In this document: positions 47,101 to 57,356 of the stretch, piece after piece
How the letters are laid out: every line of letters starts with the position of its first letter
Numbering within the stretch: position 1 is the first letter of the stretch
Origin: Paulownia fortunei
Lineage: Eukaryota > Streptophyta > Magnoliopsida > Lamiales > Paulowniaceae
NCBI GenBank assembly: GCA_019321725.1
Contig: CM033108.1
Coordinates: 7,892,060-7,956,059, forward strand
DNA length: 64,000 bases
Direction of reading: 5' to 3'
Translations under genes and position numbers: made by a program
Notes under the pieces: model-generated
Seen by the model: only the letters and a program-made list of their open reading frames with translations
What the model was told of the DNA's origin: nothing
The model's database searches: none

Positions 47101-47217
47101 ATGATTAAGAATGCTATAAAAGATGCGATGTAGATGTTAATGCAAATTAGCATATAAGTAACATGTAGTGCATGAATCATATTGGCCAAGTGAGTAGTGT
47201 GAGGCTTGGGTATTACA
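44142..47217 (-). mobile_element. 5' LTR of the Tekay-like element
   Basis: It starts TGTCACAACC and ends GGGTATTACA, 3,076 bp, TG...CA ends. Inverted relative to the solo LTR at 35,726-38,640 and direct relative to 557-3,570. Its inner edge meets the primer-binding site. The two nested copies share a frame of 78 codons (44,902-45,138 and 37,636-37,872), which the third copy lacks. Confidence 0.95.
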
Positions 47218-47460
47218 AGTTTCTGATGGAGGGGAAGTTATTGGGCCTTTACCTTTCCTCTCCATTTCATCCTAGATTCACTTACTGATGTTTGTCACCA
47301 ATTTTTCAAAATCGCTAGCTCTCATGTGGATTATTGGCTCCTCTCATTCAAGTTGATTGTCACAAAATTGGAGAAAAGAAGAAGGTGATGGTGCATGTTG
47401 TGGTGGCTCCGTAGTCTTCTTAGGTGTCTCTACTATACCTAGTTCCATCTCAAGTTTCTT
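47218..47460 (-). other. Leader and gag N-terminal remnant of the Tat-like element
   Basis: It lies between the Tekay-like LTR and the Tat primer-binding site. The minus strand has a short Pro/Ser-rich frame (LEMELGIVETPKKTTEPPQH-like) of the sort found at the start of Tat gag. Too short for a firm call. Confidence 0.5.
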
Positions 47461-47474
47461 ACAGACAGCGCCAA
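47461..47474 (-). promoter_or_regulatory. Primer-binding site of the Tat-like element
   Basis: The minus strand reads TTGGCGCTGTCTGT right after the LTR. The usual Tat-lineage form is TTGGCGCCGTCTGTGGGAA, so there is one substitution in the core; a GTAAGAAACTT sequence follows in place of GGGAA. Confidence 0.8.
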
Positions 47475-47475
47475 C

Positions 47476-47893
47476 TAATTTGGGGATAAATTAGTGTACC
47501 TGAGTTTGGGTCGAGGTGATCTAAGCTTGGGTACTTGAGTTCGTAGTGACCTAAAGATCTTATGATGCTTAAGTTAGTTCAGGTCTTGAGATCGTAAGGA
47601 ACTGGAATGCAAAATGAGTACAAAATGTAAAAATTACCTTATGAGACCTGTACACCAGGTATTTATACTAATTCATCCTCATAAGCCATATAGGCTAGGA
47701 TCTAAATATCATGATCTAGTTAACTGGAATGTTCCATCGATCCACTTCATCAACAGTGGTGAACTCGGGCCGATCCAAACTCTAGTTCGAGTCTGGTTGG
47801 GTCCCAAGTAAAAAATGCATGGATCTCTTGGTATTTTTGGCATTTTAGTTATATTTTAGGGGCATGAATATAATTTCAGTGTCTGGTACATCA
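47476..47893 (-). mobile_element. 5' LTR of the Tat-like element
   Basis: 418 bp, aligned throughout with 29,720-30,178. The inner terminus is TAATTT instead of TGATTT, a single change at the conserved dinucleotide. The outer end TACATCA is followed by the CTAAG target duplication. Confidence 0.93.
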
Positions 47894-48690
47894 CTAAGAT
47901 ATTTGTAAGATAGGATATTATCGTACCATATCTCATATGGTGTTTTGGGCATTGGCTTTAATGGTAGTCTATTTAATAAGAATGCCGTCATTTCTACAGC
48001 ACATCCCCAGAATGAAGGAACAAGGTTAGTGAAACTCATCATGGATAAAACTATGTCTAACAGCGTCCAATTCCTTCGCTTAATTTCCCTATTTAATTGA
48101 GACGTGCTAGGTGGAATACAATATGAGAGAGTCTTATCCTCTCTTAGATAATCAAGGAACTCACAACTCAAGATTGGTCTACTCGATCAAATTGAAGGAC
48201 TTTAATGCTTTGATTGATTTGATTCTCTAATTCATGTTTGAATTTCTTGAACTTTTCAAAGACTTCAGACTTGTATCTAAATAGATACACGTACCCATAC
48301 CTAGAGCAATCATCGGTAAATATAGTGAAGCATAAATTATTCTCTCATACACTAACACTTAGTAGACAACATACATCCATAGGGATCAAATTCAAAAGAT
48401 TAGTGGCTCATTCCACTTATCTTATAAATGGTGATTTGGTTATCTTTTTCTTGAGACAAGATTAACAAGTCGACATATATTGCGAGTTTCTGAGGTCAAG
48501 AAATTATGCTAGTATTCAACTACTTATGGACTTCTTGAGTTCTTATGAATAAAAGTCGAGACAACTCATTAATATTTCAAAGAGTTTCTATATTTCTCGC
48601 AAAAATGTATCTTCCTCAAAAAAATAATTTCTTAAGGTGATCACTAGCTTTAAATTTCAAAATTATCCATTTACATACCTTAGTGCTCCT
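47894..48690 (-). pseudogene. Ty1/copia integrase, N-terminal and core part
   Basis: The minus strand at 48,171-47,900 is open: CEFLDYLREDKTLSYCIPPS, NREIKRRNWTLLDIVLSMMS (third catalytic acid region), FWGCAVEMTAFLLNRLPLK and TPYEIWYDN, which are canonical copia integrase blocks. Further right the core continues in broken frames (RYGYVYLxRYKS-like at about 48,300-48,260) to the zinc-binding part near 48,480. The frame resumes at 29,719 across the Tat-like insertion. Confidence 0.9.
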
Positions 48691-48699
48691 TTATGCGAC

Positions 48700-50575
48700 G
48701 AAAGGAAAATAAAGGTGTTATTTGAAGATAATATAGCAAAAATAAGTGAGAAAAGTGCCTGGGAAAAATAGGACAGGCTGACCTTATATACTCTAATTCT
48801 CAATTTGATGCCTCTTCACATCTTAAATGTTATGCTGCCCTAAAGTTAGTTTTTCAAAGAATAGAACCACTTTTTTCCATTTTAGGGGATAATAGATGAT
48901 ATAACTAGGCTGCACTAGAAATCGTGGGCAGATTGCTACCTCGTGGAAAAGGCTGGATTGGGAATTTGTAGCTTAGTTGATGTTACTAAGTATTTTTCTC
49001 ACTTATGGTGGCATTTCTGGATTGAAGCCTCCATTTGGTCATAATTCATGTATTGTAAATATTGTTTTAACTCTCACCCCATCGTGCCAAGTGCTTTTTA
49101 AACCATTCCATGGTTTAGAAGAGGTTACGTTATATGCGTAATGAGTCTGAACAAAATATTTTTTGGAGAGCTAGAGTTGGGAAGATATCTTTTTGGCATG
49201 ATCAATAGTTGAGTAGTGTTCCTCCTTCACAACAATGGTATTATGAGAAACTTAGCTCCATCTTGCCTAACTTTGTTGTGGTTGAAATCTATTATATTCC
49301 AATTGATGCTCCTGGTTGTGATATACCTATCTAGAAACTTTCACATAATGGTAGAATTTTCTTAAAATCTATTTCGAATTCCATTCAGCAAAAAATGCCT
49401 CAAAATGATCTCTTTGCAATGATTTGGAATCCAATTAGCACTTGTGCAGTCTCGATTTTTCTTTGGTGATTATGGGAGAAACTTCTTTCAATAGATAAAT
49501 GAATGTCTCATTGCGGTTTTGAATTTGCATCTATTTATTCTTGCTATTAGGCTCATACTAAGACTTTTGCTCATTTATTCCTAATAGAGAGTAGGCGTCA
49601 CAAGCCTAGAGATGCCTTTCTAACTTATTTCACATTTTGTTGCAAGATACAGAAGATATTAAGCTTTTCTTCCAATATTAGCACTCCTCAAGACAACACA
49701 CATCTACAATTCATGCATGTTGTACCACCCCCATGTTAATTTTTTGGATTCTTTGGACAACAAGAAATGAGGTGAAGCATAAGGGCGGCTGTTTCAACCA
49801 TCATTAAATCATTGCTAACATCATGTAGCACCTAGCAAAAGCTAAATATTTAAATTTGTTAGATGCTAATTTTTTGGTGAGAAGACCCTAAGTTGCGGAG
49901 ACATGGAATCATAAGTGGCCAAGAAAAAAAAGACATGCCAACCAAGTTTCTCTGTTTGAACCGAATGAAAGATTGTTTAAATCGAACGGTGATAGGGTGA
50001 GTAAAGTTAACTTAGCTAGGGATGGGGGAATTATACAATATCATCATAGCTACCCTAAATTTGCATATTCCAGCTTTCTAATAAAAATACAAATACCTTT
50101 ATAGAGTTATTTGCTTTAGTTCAAGGAGTAGTATTATGTCACCAGAGAGGATTACATTTGTTGTGGATTGAAGTTGATGTTATGGTGATAATACACTTTC
50201 GTAATAGGCGGGAAACAGACAACTAGAAGTTGTAAACCACTAATTGCCAAATTTCGATACTTCCAAAGGCAAATGTAACTTATTTTAGGAGGGGGATATG
50301 ACTATAGATCACCTTACGAACCTGGCTTGTATATCATAGCAATCTCATATTTGGACATCTTCTAAGTTACTAGGATCTATACATGGATATATCATTTTAA
50401 ATAAAAGGTATTTTCCATATTTTCGGTCTAAATGACTTTTGTAATGGGGCAATACCCTTGTTTACTATTCTGCATATTAACATTACTTGTATTCTTTTTG
50501 AGATTTTAATAAACCGGTAGGGGTCTATGTCAAAACTCCCACCTAGACACAGGCGGTTTTGAATAAAAAAATATG
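48700..50575 (+). mobile_element. 5'-truncated LINE (L1-type), 3' part with zinc-binding RT and RNase H-like domains
   Basis: Plus-strand translation through several frame breaks gives the end of an L1-type reverse transcriptase (LWWHFWIEASIWS then FMYCKYC, about 49,003-49,070). It then gives FWRARVGKISFWHDQ (49,160-49,205) and the zinc-binding segment WKLSHNGRIFLKS...WNPISTCAVSIFLW (49,335-49,470), and a weak RNase H-like region to about 50,330. A 3' untranslated region follows with TTTGTAATGGGGCAATACCC and TTTGAGATTTTAATAAACCGG, ending in AATAAAAAA at about 50,565. Opposite in orientation to the copia element it interrupts. The 5' edge is approximate. Confidence 0.75.
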
Positions 50576-51581
50576 CTTTGATTATCCAGCTTTCTTTTAT
50601 TATTGTTACTTTATTGAATTTGTAAGATGGTACTTTAAGGTCGAATAATATATAAATCATTTGTCAAATTCCTATATGAATTAAAAATAACCATTAAATA
50701 TGGAACAACTTCCATTATTTATTGTAAATGAAAAAGCTTCTATATCTATAATAAGGATAGAGATGATGTTCTTATTAAATCAAGAAGATAAAGGTGATTT
50801 TTAAAAATATCCTATTGTTATCATTGCCCCAACGTTAAGTAGACGGCCTAATGGCTAGTGCAGCACCCATTGCTCCATTCCTAGCCGTCGGATCGTCTCT
50901 TCTCAACTCAGCTGCATAATTCTTGTCATTGCCTATAAATTATTGCATAGAAGAGAACTATAGTCGGTATCTAACACCTAAGAAGTGTCGTTAACCTAAA
51001 GGTTAACTTCAACATAAAAACATACCAAAACCATTCTAGTGACTTCCAAGTTACTCCATGCAGTTTTCCCTCTAGTACCACAGTTTGCCGCAATGGTGGC
51101 ACTTGTCATTGGCTTTGGACCTCTTCTTAACTCTATCGGAGGCCTTCACCTTCTTGCTATTTTGAGGAATCTTTCCTTTCACTTTCTTTGATTTAGAAGT
51201 CTTAGATTAGGATGAATAACCAATTACCATGACGTGTTTCTCCTTCTTAATGGTGGATTAAGCCATCTTTAACATGTTGACCAGCTTAACAAGGCTAGTC
51301 TCTTTCTTATACATATTAAAGCTGACCACGAATTGGTCAAATGAGCTAGGAAAAAAACTACATTATGAGATTGGCATAGAGTTTGTTGTCCATAATGATT
51401 CCAAGAGACTTGAGTCTTTCTATGAGGCTTACCATTTTTAGTCTATGCATAATGTACGATGACGCAATGTCGAGGACCTCTTGTTAGATTCCAAAAGAAT
51501 CTAAAGGTTCTTTAACTTGACATAGTTGAGACTGGTGAGTTTATTGTTGTCTAGAATAGATACAAGTGGACTTTTAGCCAT
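50576..51581 (-). pseudogene. Ty1/copia gag
   Basis: The minus strand begins with ATG at 51,581: MAKSPLVSILDNNKLTSLNY, the usual N-terminal LxxNKLxGxNY motif of copia gag. It continues in broken frames to a basic linker and the zinc knuckle C-H-H-C-G-K-L-W-Y-x-R-E-N-C at 51,102-51,060, where the expected G-H is L-W-Y, so the histidine ligand is shifted or lost. The left part (50,576-51,000) is AT-rich with no clear protease; the LINE inserted here and protease may be deleted. Confidence 0.75.
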
Positions 51582-52985
51582 TTATATAATCTACAAAGAC
51601 ATGTGGGGCAGAAAATAAGCATGCATTCAATTAGCATCCATATATAATTTTGGTCTTCAAATATGAATGTCTCCCACTATTTATTTGAATTCCATCAGTA
51701 TCACAATGGAACTTTAGGAAATATAATTTCTAGTGGGTTTAAGGTCCAATTGACTTTGTCATACACCCTAGTAATATGAGTTCATATAACAAAGATAAAA
51801 AGTAGTGAACACATTGACAATTACATTCCTATACAACCTCCAGAATGTTTAACCTCATCTTTCATATAGACCCCAATACTATGAGCCCCTATGGTACTCA
51901 AGGCCAAGTATGACCCATCAAATATCTATGTAGATGGCCAATATCTAAATGCCTTATCCAATGGCCATCATAATGTTTAGTTGTGATAAAACTTACTACA
52001 GTTAGCATATCCCACAACTCATGGCTGACGGACTAAGCACGACAACATATTAATGTCACTACTTATGATATAAAGCATGGACGATTGGGTCTAACCTAAT
52101 ACTGCCTATTTTCTCTTGATATAAAACCACTTAAGGTTTTAAATTTTGTAACATTTTCAAATGTCGAAAACCTTTGGTTTTCTACTCATGCCATATTTCT
52201 TGTTTTCTATTCATGCAATATCTCATCTTATGATTATCTTATTTATTTAATATTATCTATCCTAGTGATGGCAAGTAAACAACATAAAGTACATATTAAA
52301 TAAACCTAGCATGCTTCACAAACTTGATAAAAGTAATACATAATCATGAGCCTATGATCCTATGATCCTATATAATCTACTCAAACTAAAGTGGATGAAG
52401 GTTAATCTAAGGGCGATTATTAAAATGAAAATAGATAATATCTATTACAGTATGCATCCAATGCATATATGAGTCTTCATTCCTCACTTTTGCTCTATTT
52501 TCACTCTTGGGTAGTAGTTTGGTTTTTTTCATATTTATTATCTTGCTTTCTTAATATCTAATTCAAGAAATCCAAGAAACCCAAATCTTGGGCTTTTTGG
52601 GGCTGCGAAGAACCTAGTCGCCTGGTTGGGCACCAGAGCACATCAAGCTAACATCCATCAAATGCAGACTGCACATCGTGGCTGGGCAAGTTCCCAGTCA
52701 GGCTGGGTGCTTGGCTCACGTTGCCAGCAGTCGGTAGCCAAACACTCTATTTGAGCGTTGGGCGTGTGCCTAGTGCTTGGGCAGTGCACATTCATACGCC
52801 TCTAGATGTCACACATCAAGTGGTTGGGGTTTGGGGTAGCAAGATTCATTTTCCACATTCTCGTCTCATTTCTTATATTAACAAATTTTAAAATTTAATG
52901 AACAACTCATCGCAAATGAAATTTCCAATTTAGCAAATAAATTTAAAGTGCATAATAGTGAAAGTATAAAAATGTTTAACCTTAA
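51582..52985 (-). other. Long leader of the copia element
   Basis: No frame was recognised between the primer-binding site and the gag start, a distance of about 1.4 kb. At 52,590-52,830 it holds a GC-rich block with TGGGCA/GCTGGG repeats (for example CAGGCTGGGTGCTTGGCTCA), unlike its AT-rich surroundings. It may be a further small insertion or a structured leader. Confidence 0.5.
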
Positions 52986-52997
52986 GCTTTGATACCA
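52986..52997 (-). promoter_or_regulatory. Primer-binding site of the copia element
   Basis: The minus strand reads TGGTATCAAAGC one base after the LTR end AATCCAACA. The standard initiator-tRNA-Met site is TGGTATCAGAGC, so there is one mismatch. Confidence 0.85.
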
Positions 52998-52998
52998 G

Positions 52999-53218
52999 TG
53001 TTGGATTTGCACGATTATGGAGTACCTTGCACAAAACTTTTAACAAACTTGCATCACATACATATTTGGTATCCTAGAACTCATGCGATCAATCGAATAA
53101 AGCAATTTTAATACTAGTGTGAGATATAGTTCAAAACTTTATATGTGAATGCCTTCCAGTTGATGACGATACATTAAAATGACATAAGGCATAGACAAGT
53201 GCATATTGCTGAATGTTT
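52999..53218 (-). mobile_element. Copia 5' LTR, inner (U5) part
   Basis: Starts TGTTGGATTTGC at the primer-binding site. Runs until the sequence changes character at about 53,219, where an LTR-like insertion begins. No counterpart was found at the 3' LTR, which is truncated on that side. Confidence 0.7.
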
Positions 53219-54805
53219 GTATTAATTCCTTTATATTTTCCTTTTTTTTGTTCTTATTAACATTAGGTGCTTATTAATGTTATGTGTTTGATAGGAGTTT
53301 AGAAGTCAAGTGACCAAAAATAAGCAAAAAATGGAGCTGAAATGAGAATGTTGGACCAAGAAAGCTAGAGACTATGGCGCCACAACACTATTATATTGTG
53401 CTACACCTCTATTACTTCACACCGTAGCTCTATTACTTCATGTCGCATTGATTCCTTTGAGTTGTGGTGCCATTTGAAGCTTTTAGTAGCTGGCAAGACA
53501 AAGAACTCGTGTTGCAACCCCATACTTTTGCGTCGTGTGCCATTTGTTGATTTTTTTGCCAAAGAGTATAGAATTGCGACCCCATAATTTCATGCCATGA
53601 CACCATCAAATAGTAGAATTTAGAGGACTTTACGCCGTGGCCCCAAAACATCACGACACAATGTCAATACGCAATAGGAAAATAAAAACACAATTTTCTA
53701 CTTTGTTTTGTCATCTCTTGGGAGGGGGCATAAAAAGGTAAAATCCTAGAGACCTAAGGGGCCTTCTGGGCACTTCAAAAAGAGAAAGAAAAATAAGCTT
53801 TGAAAAGGAGATTTATCTATCAAGAGATTTCTTCACCGACATCATTATTTCTTTCCGTCTTAATTCTTTAGACTCCTAATGTCGCTAGTTTTATCTTTCT
53901 TGTTATTTTAAATTATGCTAAGATAGATTTTCAATTTGGTTAATGGTGCTTTCAAAACTTTAGACATGAATTTGTATAATTAAACATTTGATATTATTCC
54001 CCACTTTTATAATTGAGAATGTTTATGTTCTTCCATAATTAATTTCTTCATGGTTCTTTTTGTGTTTTATCTGGCTGTACAACCAAGTAGGGATTGAGAA
54101 TTATCAACTATGATAGAAATCTTGATCCATAATTATTTTGAATTTTTAATTATGAGTAGTGAATTGTGATTAATGATTATGGGATATTTTCGTAAAATAT
54201 AATGAGGAACATAAACTAAGTTGAACAATCTGAGCTTGTGTGTTTTTTGCTTAGACCAATCTACCTTTCTTATTTAATGTTTTTATTGAATTGAATCTAA
54301 AGAGCTTATTCTAGGTTATTTGATGGTTAGAGAATTAAATAGAGAGGTTGTTCTGCCTAATGACAAACTAAGAAAAGATTGAGATAACATAGCTTATTAT
54401 TATTTACAATTAGTAATTTCAGTAGAAATTTGAGGATAATATTGGTGTCAATTTGCAATTCGCTGTCTAGTGGTAAAGAATGAAATATTAACCAAACTTT
54501 TATTATTACTATGTTCAGTTCTCATTCTTGGCATTGAGATTTTAGTTTTATTTTCTGAAATCTAGTTAATTGATTGAACCCCCCTCCCCCCCCCCCAAAA
54601 AAAAAAAACTGATCTTGAATCCACTTATTGAGTAATAGGATCTTAAGATAGTAATATATGAGTGAGTCAAGTTGTTGGTTTTAGAGTCGATAGTAAATTA
54701 ATTTAGCCTCAATCTTCATGGAAATGATCCTTACTCGTACTATACTTGTTAAAAATATTTAAGGAGTAATTTTTAATTTGGTGTACCAGATGATACCTGC
54801 CAGCT
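53219..54805 (+). mobile_element. LTR-like insertion in the copia LTR (Ty3/gypsy type, probable solo LTR)
   Basis: It begins TGAATGTTTG and ends near TTGGTGTACCAGATGATACCTGCCA. The closing phrase (GATCCTTACTCGTACTATACTTG, then GGTGTACC and GATACCTG) is a form of the U5 end common in plant Ty3/gypsy LTRs that precede a TGGCGCC primer site. The 53,350-53,660 part shows the same kind of GC-rich island with repeated TTGTGCTAC/CCGTAGCTC words as the Athila-type LTRs. TATTGC on the left and TATTGT on the right may be a target duplication. No coding region is present. The boundaries are approximate. Confidence 0.55.
54579..54608. repeat. Poly-C/poly-A tract
   Basis: A run of C (with one T) is followed directly by a run of A: CCCCCCTCCCCCCCCCCC then about 12 A. 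Such tracts are prone to length errors in sequencing. Confidence 0.9.
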
Positions 54806-55763
54806 ATTGTCTCTTCATGATTGTATTGCAAAGCTAAAAAATCCAAACCCCTTTTTGGATCGATTTGCTTAGAGTCCCAGCTGTTACCCCTCTTAGGGTA
54901 TTCCACATCTTAGATACCACTCGTAATTATTTTTATGCTAGTGAAAAATGATTTAATAATTCTATCCACACTTCCATATATGAAGATGATACAGCCAAAA
55001 TATTTCTCTTATGGTTGTCATGAAATTAGGAAATAAATCATAGTGCACAATGTTATGCACAAGGTTATAATGGTGCCTCAAGTCTAATGACTAATTTAAG
55101 CACTATTTTAATGAAAAAATTCTCGTTCGATAATAATTTATTTCCAATAGAAACTTTTGGGCAGAGTTGTTTAGTGTATTTGTTCTCTTATAATCATCTA
55201 TATATATGCACTAGTGTTACTATGTCTATGGAATGAAGTATCCTTCTTATGAGCTTGCATCATATGCACAGGTCTTTTTGGATTCATTGATGTCCTGTCC
55301 TAATAAATTCTCGATTTGGAATGATTTAAGACTAAAACCATTAGGCATACTGTATGATCGTCATCCTCTGTGCGCATGCCCCGTACCTATATATGATCTA
55401 TGAACTTTATCTAAATTTAACAATATAGAAGTAAAGATAAAGGAGCACTCAACTACTAGTTTGGTTTAGTAGTTTTTTTTTTCTATTAGTTTGTGATGCG
55501 AACATACCTTTATTTATGAAATTAGTTGAGTAGGTTGGCGTTAGTTGTCTGCTATAAAATAGGCTTGAACACTTGGTTGTATACATATAGGGACCCGCAT
55601 GAGCAAATTACCTCCTAAATTGCAAACCTCATGCCCTTATCCAATTTCAAGTGTCAGACCAATGTTTAAATAGAGAGACGAATATTGGGTACATTATTAA
55701 TTGAATAAGAGTGTTTATTATAAGAGTACAAATACGACCAATCTAATTAACTTATCGGACACT
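54806..55763 (-). mobile_element. Copia 5' LTR, outer (U3/R) part
   Basis: Homologous to 20,170-20,773 with about one difference in five bases: TATATGAAGATGATACAGCC (54,976-54,995), GGATTCATTGATGTCCTGTC and GAGTGTTTATTATAAGAGTAC. On the minus strand it starts near AGTGTCCGATAAG at 55,763, the decayed form of TGTGCCCAGTGAG. It is the right-hand limit of the nested stack. Confidence 0.75.
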
Positions 55764-56321
55764 ACTTTTAACATTTAATGCATTTAACCCAAAAATAATG
55801 TACTTATATAATGGAGATTAAACATCAATGCAATTTTGATTTTCTATTTTTCATTCAAAGAGTGTGGAGATGAGTCCTATTTTTTCTCCTCAATCCTCTA
55901 AGGGTTTCCAATTCCAACATTGAACCTTTGGAAAATTACCATCATCCTGATGGTTAGGCTTGTGGTGCATAATATTAGATTTGGATCTCCCATATCTAGA
56001 AGTTGATGTACGTTTTTGGATTGACAATTCATGTGGATAATTGGTTGGCTTTCACAAATCTTAGAGTCATATATCATACTTGTTTTATGATGTTTCTTTA
56101 TTTGTTTTGATTTATTTCTTTTATAATTTATAATTTTTTATTATCTTTATCCCTTTCTTTCCTCATTTGTTCTTTATGAATTAGTGTTGTATGTCTATTT
56201 TCAAATCAACTAATGATTAAATAATAATTTGATATATATATGTTTGATATTGATTTGAAAGTAATTCTCAATTGCCATTTTGCTTTGCCCAATTCTTTTT
56301 TTACATGATATTTTGAAAGAA
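55764..56321. other. Intergenic DNA right of the nest
   Basis: No coding frame. The stretch 55,790-55,920 (a TATATAATGG word, then TCCTCAATCCTCTAAGGGTTTCC and AATTCCAACA) has the look of a short retroelement promoter and LTR end in plus orientation, but no partner was found. Confidence 0.4.
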
Positions 56322-57079
56322 TAGGGGTGTGCCTTCAGTTATACCAACTGTATATAATTAAAATTTCGGTATGTCAATTTATCAAATTTAATAACAAAAT
56401 TAAATCATTTCGATTTGCTAGTTTTTTTTGATAATTTTGGTAGGATTAGGTAAAATCAAATTATTTATAAAAAAATAAATTGCAAAACTTTTTGGTTCAT
56501 TTGCACAAAAAAAAATTACAAAAATCTCTGCTAAAAAAAATTTACAAATTATATTTAAAATGATAACAATTAACATATCTATAATCCACACAAGTTAAAT
56601 TACATTGATAACTGATAAAACAATAAAAAATAAGAAGCAGTACACTAGAAGAATTACCTGATCGGTGGCTAGGATTTTCAGAATTAGAAATTTTGGGGAA
56701 TCATTGATTTTGGAGAAACCATGTCCAAATTATGTTTGAGTGGGATGGTGGTGTGAACTGTGACTAAACAAATGAAAAATAAAATTTGCGAGAGCGGCGA
56801 CAAAACGGAGGTGGCTGGTGGCCCAGAGCTAAGGAGTGAGAGTTAGGAAACTTTAGTTCTATTTAGTTGGTTGTGTATACTCACGCCCTTATGAGTTATG
56901 CATAATTAATTATCAAAATAAAAAAATAAAAAGATCTTGTTATTTGATTCGATAACGATATATCGAATTAAAAAATCGATACCAAATCTAATACTAAAAT
57001 TGTAATAAAATGATAATTGAATATGAAACTGAAATTTAATTTTGTACAGGACCAATAGACTGAACTGTGCACACCTCTA
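56322..57079. mobile_element. hAT-type MITE (758 bp) upstream of the ACBP gene
   Basis: The termini TAGGGGTGTGC (left) and GCACACCTCTA (right) are inverted repeats with one mismatch, of the form typical for plant hAT MITEs. They are flanked by 8-bp direct repeats TGAAAGAA (56,314-56,321) and TGAAAAAA (57,080-57,087), seven of eight matching; 8 bp is the hAT target-site length. The subterminal regions are AT-rich and partly complementary (TCGATTT/AAATCGA-type words). No transposase frame. Confidence 0.85.
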
Positions 57080-57356
57080 TGAAAAAACACGGATGTTATG
57101 TGCGTGTGCGTGTGCTACGACTGCTAGTACTTCTAATTTATAAAAGTTAGGGGTTGTTCGGTGAATTATAAGAAAATTCAGAGGCAGATCTCTAAACACC
57201 ATTAACCCAAGAAGTTAGCTACATATAAATAGCCCCAAGCCCATCCGCCCCAAAAATTTAATTCAAATCACCTTTTTTAATTTCCTCATATCTACACTTC
57301 CTTTCTTCACAATTCTCATCGATCTGAGATTCCCAATTTGATCGGAGAACTTGGCG
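57080..57356 (+). promoter_or_regulatory. Promoter and 5' leader of the ACBP4/5-type gene
   Basis: TATAAATA at 57,224-57,231 lies in CTACATATAAATAGCCCC, a good plant TATA box. Transcription would start about 30 bp downstream (near 57,260), giving a leader of about 100 nt. The leader is pyrimidine-rich (CCTTTTTTAATTTCCTC, then CACTTCCTTTCTTCAC), as is common in expressed plant genes. The MITE ends only about 145 bp upstream of the TATA box. The start site is inferred. Confidence 0.7.

Larger units (their letters stand above)
41641..47217 (-). mobile_element. Truncated Tekay-like Ty3/gypsy element (5' LTR, gag, part of pol)
   Basis: The minus-strand order is 5' LTR (44,142-47,217), primer-binding site, gag, protease, reverse transcriptase, then an abrupt end just after the catalytic part of the reverse transcriptase. 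RNase H, integrase, chromodomain and 3' LTR are lost. On the right edge it abuts the leader/gag region of the Tat-like element (47,218); on the left edge it abuts later Tat-like gag sequence. An illegitimate deletion probably removed its 3' half together with part of Tat gag. The exact left edge is uncertain by about 20 bp. Confidence 0.85.
29720..47893 (-). mobile_element. Tat-like Ty3/gypsy element inserted in copia integrase (18.2 kb with nested insertions)
   Basis: LTRs in the same orientation at 29,720-30,178 and 47,476-47,893 are flanked on the outside by the perfect 5-bp duplication CTAAG (29,715-29,719 and 47,894-47,898). The copia integrase frame continues from one side to the other. 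The internal order on the minus strand is primer-binding site, gag, protease, reverse transcriptase, RNase H, a second RNase H, integrase, tandem repeats, an opposite-strand ORF, purine tract. The second RNase H and the antisense ORF are hallmarks of the Tat lineage. Two Tekay-like insertions (35,726-38,640 and about 41,641-47,217) account for about 8.5 kb of the length. Confidence 0.92.
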
